Shown: positions 62,130 through 64,000 of the stretch, one piece after another | Layout of the letters: each line of letters opens with the position of its first letter | Position numbering within the stretch: the first letter of the stretch is position 1 | Assembly: GCF_013376415.1 (NCBI RefSeq) | Contig: NZ_WYET01000007.1 | Coordinates: forward strand, 62,001 to 126,000 | Source of the DNA: Flagellimonas chongwuensis | GTDB lineage: Bacteria > Bacteroidota > Bacteroidia > Flavobacteriales > Flavobacteriaceae | Direction of reading: 5' to 3' | DNA: 64,000 nt | Position numbers and translations under genes: made by a program | Notes under the pieces: model-generated | Database searches by the model: none | The model's input: the letters and a program-made list of their open reading frames with translations, nothing else | Told to the model about the DNA's origin: nothing

Positions 62130-64000
62130 CTATTGACAAGTATTGTTTCCAATAGACACACTACCTGTAGATTCGTCCAGGATACAGGTATAATTGCCGG
62201 ATACATCAATATTGTTGTCTCGAATAGTTGTTTCTGTCAAACCACCTTTTAAATGAATACCATTTGAATTATCAGGAGATAAGGTATTGTTTAATACATC
62301 AATATTTGAAGCATTAATAACTTGAACCATTCCATTTGAAATATTGTTACTATAAGTCACTCCTGAAGAGCTAGAGATAACAGAGGTTGCGCTACTTGCG
62401 AAATTATTTCCAATCACTTGCACAGAATTATCTAATCCTGCATCTCTATTTAACTGGACAAAATAAATGGCATTATTTCTAACATCAATGTCGTTGTTTT
62501 GTATAACGACATTGTTTGCAGTGGTGATTTGCCCTGATATACCTCGTCCGCTGGTGGTATTAGTAATCCTATTTTCACTTATAAAAATATCTTCAGCATC
62601 TTTTATTTGAATACCTGAATTACAATCATTTATGATGTTACCCGTAACCTCTATATCTTTATAATATGTTGCAATGGCTAATCCATAACCCTCAATTGTA
62701 TTACCAGACACTGAATTATTAAATACAGTCTCTCCTGGTCCACCGACAATAATTGCAGGTTTACCAGCAGAAACATTACTTGCTGTAAATTTATTGTTTC
62801 TGATTTGTGTATCTGAAGCTAAAGAAAAGGAGGCGCTGGTCTCAAAGTCATTGTTTTCAATTACGATTCTTTGACCAATAAAAACGATTATCGAGCCTTC
62901 CCTACTACCCCTTTCAACATTATTTCTTATTGTAACATCATGAACCTTTTGATATTCAACTAATTCATTGGATGAATTTCTTGTTCTTACAGGCTCAAGA
63001 TTAATTGCAAAACCTACTACTCCTCCATCAGAATTTGAGGAAGGCTGAGCATTATTTAAGAAGGTATTCGAATTTATATCTATGTTATTACCGTCTGTCA
63101 ATGCAATACTCATCATTCTATTGGAATCGAAAACACAATTTCTGACCACAACATTGTTAGTTGGGTCATAGTTGGAATCAAATGTATGTCCAACTGAATT
63201 TATGTTTAGTCCTCCTAATGATCCTTTTGTAAACTTTATACCGTCTAAAACAATATTCTTACCAGACCGAATCGTCATTAAATGGGCTCCCTCTTCTGCG
63301 TTTTCCCTAGAATAAGAACGATTATCCCTATCTCCAACTAAAATACCTCCCCGAATGGTAACATTATCGACCTCTCTAACACCGATTAAAGCTGCTGAAG
63401 TAGTACCTATTGTTGGAAAGACTCTCAAAAAGGTATTATTAGTCATTGACAAAGTAAAATCTGAAGGTAGGTTTACTGCCTCTAAACTTGGATAAAAATT
63501 CTGATTTGTTGTGGTAGAAGTAACCTTGGTAACCTCAAAGTAGGCATCAAATTCATCAGTTTGAAAGGTAGTAGCCCCTAACTCTTTTACATAAAACATT
63601 AATCCTTCAAAATTGGTATTGTTCTTCAAAGCGCGATCAGAATTTACTTGTCCCTGAACAATATCCCATCGCTCTGGATAAAACTGAAAAATTGGGTCAT
63701 CCAATTTAACATCACCTTCAATGGTCAAATCCTTATTGAGCAAATCACCGTCAATGGTACCTTGAGCAGAAAAGTTTAATGTTCCGTTTATAATTTCACC
63801 TCCTGCAAAAACAAAAGTGACTCCGGAAGGCACCGTTATGGTTTGTCCTCCCAAGTCCATCCGACAGGCAATTTCCAAGGTTGAGTTGCTTTCAATACCA
63901 TCCAATGTATAGTCACATGGGGTATTATCTATTTTAAGCCCCTCTGAGGAATCAAAATCAGGGCCATTGTCTGTTTCTCCCAAATCTGGAGTATCTTGAT
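62130..64000 (-). CDS. Right-handed parallel beta-helix repeat protein (5' end outside window)
   Basis: At least 622 codons; the frame stays open past a TTG at 63983 to the window edge, so the true start and any signal peptide lie outside. The sequence has repeated turns of about 22-25 residues with Asn-rich corners (for example VVRNCVFDSNRMM, VTIRNNVERGS, IVIENNDFETS, ITNTTSGRGIS), the pattern of pectate-lyase-like or C5-epimerase-like beta-helices. Two cysteines near the start and the last residue pair of the chain may form disulfides. It could bind or cut polysaccharide, or be a surface protein; no active site was recognised. Confidence 0.85.
   Translation of the reverse strand, partial: QDTPDLGETDNGPDFDSSEGLKIDNTPCDYTLDGIESNSTLEIACRMDLGGQTITVPSGVTFVFAGGEIINGTLNFSAQGTIDGDLLNKDLTIEGDVKLDDPIFQFYPERWDIVQGQVNSDRALKNNTNFEGLMFYVKELGATTFQTDEFDAYFEVTKVTSTTTNQNFYPSLEAVNLPSDFTLSMTNNTFLRVFPTIGTTSAALIGVREVDNVTIRGGILVGDRDNRSYSRENAEEGAHLMTIRSGKNIVLDGIKFTKGSLGGLNINSVGHTFDSNYDPTNNVVVRNCVFDSNRMMSIALTDGNNIDINSNTFLNNAQPSSNSDGGVVGFAINLEPVRTRNSSNELVEYQKVHDVTIRNNVERGSREGSIIVFIGQRIVIENNDFETSASFSLASDTQIRNNKFTASNVSAGKPAIIVGGPGETVFNNSVSGNTIEGYGLAIATYYKDIEVTGNIINDCNSGIQIKDAEDIFISENRITNTTSGRGISGQITTANNVVIQNNDIDVRNNAIYFVQLNRDAGLDNSVQVIGNNFASSATSVISSSSGVTYSNNISNGMVQVINASNIDVLNNTLSPDNSNGIHLKGGLTETTIRDNNIDVSGNYTCILDESTGSVSIGNNTCQ

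Noticed and set aside
62130..64000. Repeats in the beta-helix gene as a CRISPR-like or tandem DNA repeat
   Set aside because: The periodicity is at protein level with divergent codons, not a DNA repeat array.

Overview
The window looks like a chromosomal segment of a marine Flavobacteriaceae bacterium (Bacteroidota), in the general area of Muricauda/Allomuricauda or Maribacter; the genus cannot be fixed by reading alone. Reasons: the gene set (fused ResB-CcsA, DUF2911, DUF4290, DUF493, START-like protein, Wzc/Wza/CapD blocks), many promoter-like TAnnTTTG elements with an upstream TTG (the flavobacterial sigma-A type), A-rich start contexts without clear Shine-Dalgarno sites, and moderate-to-low GC. 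I saw no rRNA, insertion sequence, CRISPR array or phage genes; one tRNA is present.

Region 1 (1-32972) is mostly housekeeping. It holds the cytochrome c maturation protein CcsBA; a DUF2520/KdsC-like/Maf operon followed by a lipoprotein; a secreted PIG-L deacetylase, a 38-residue membrane peptide and a sodium:solute symporter packed in one unit; a DUF2911 protein; a SRPBCC/SDR/photolyase operon; an M20 peptidase; pirin; murA with DUF4290; DUF493; an ATPase/RecQ/fmt run; HU; YqgE; an aminotransferase; a START-like protein; tRNA-Met(CAT); a HupE/His-rich DUF4198 pair; a secreted M1 aminopeptidase with two unknown small or secreted proteins; and a two-component system.

Region 2 (33246-45471) is the conserved frame of a Wzy-type surface polysaccharide locus. 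On the minus strand an aminotransferase (DegT), a CapD/PglF-type dehydratase, the export lipoprotein Wza and the tyrosine kinase Wzc form an operon. The matching phosphatase CpsB lies convergent to Wzc. A 313-bp divergent control region separates this from a plus-strand series of sugar-nucleotide genes: a UDP-glucuronate epimerase type enzyme, a WbpP/TviC-type epimerase, UDP-glucose dehydrogenase and a TviB-type dehydrogenase.

Region 3 (45503-64000) is more AT-rich by eye and is the variable core: flippase Wzx, a PP-loop ATPase-like protein of unknown role, a pyruvyl transferase, four glycosyltransferases, a LbH acetyltransferase, an EpsG-like polymerase, an AsnB-type amidotransferase, and two separate MBOAT + SGNH acyltransferase cassettes, one on each strand. 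After a 22-bp perfect hairpin terminator comes a large beta-helix protein that runs off the right edge. Together the genes predict an acidic polysaccharide built from uronic acids or their N-acetylated forms and decorated by acyl groups, pyruvate ketals and possibly amides. No initiating sugar transferase is visible in the window.

The most useful leads are the PP-loop protein inside the polysaccharide core, the tiny membrane peptide in front of the symporter, an orphan terminator with an adjacent 10-bp direct repeat upstream of the two-component system, two 11-bp TTATCAACAAA repeats before HU, and MurA with Asp instead of the fosfomycin-target Cys.
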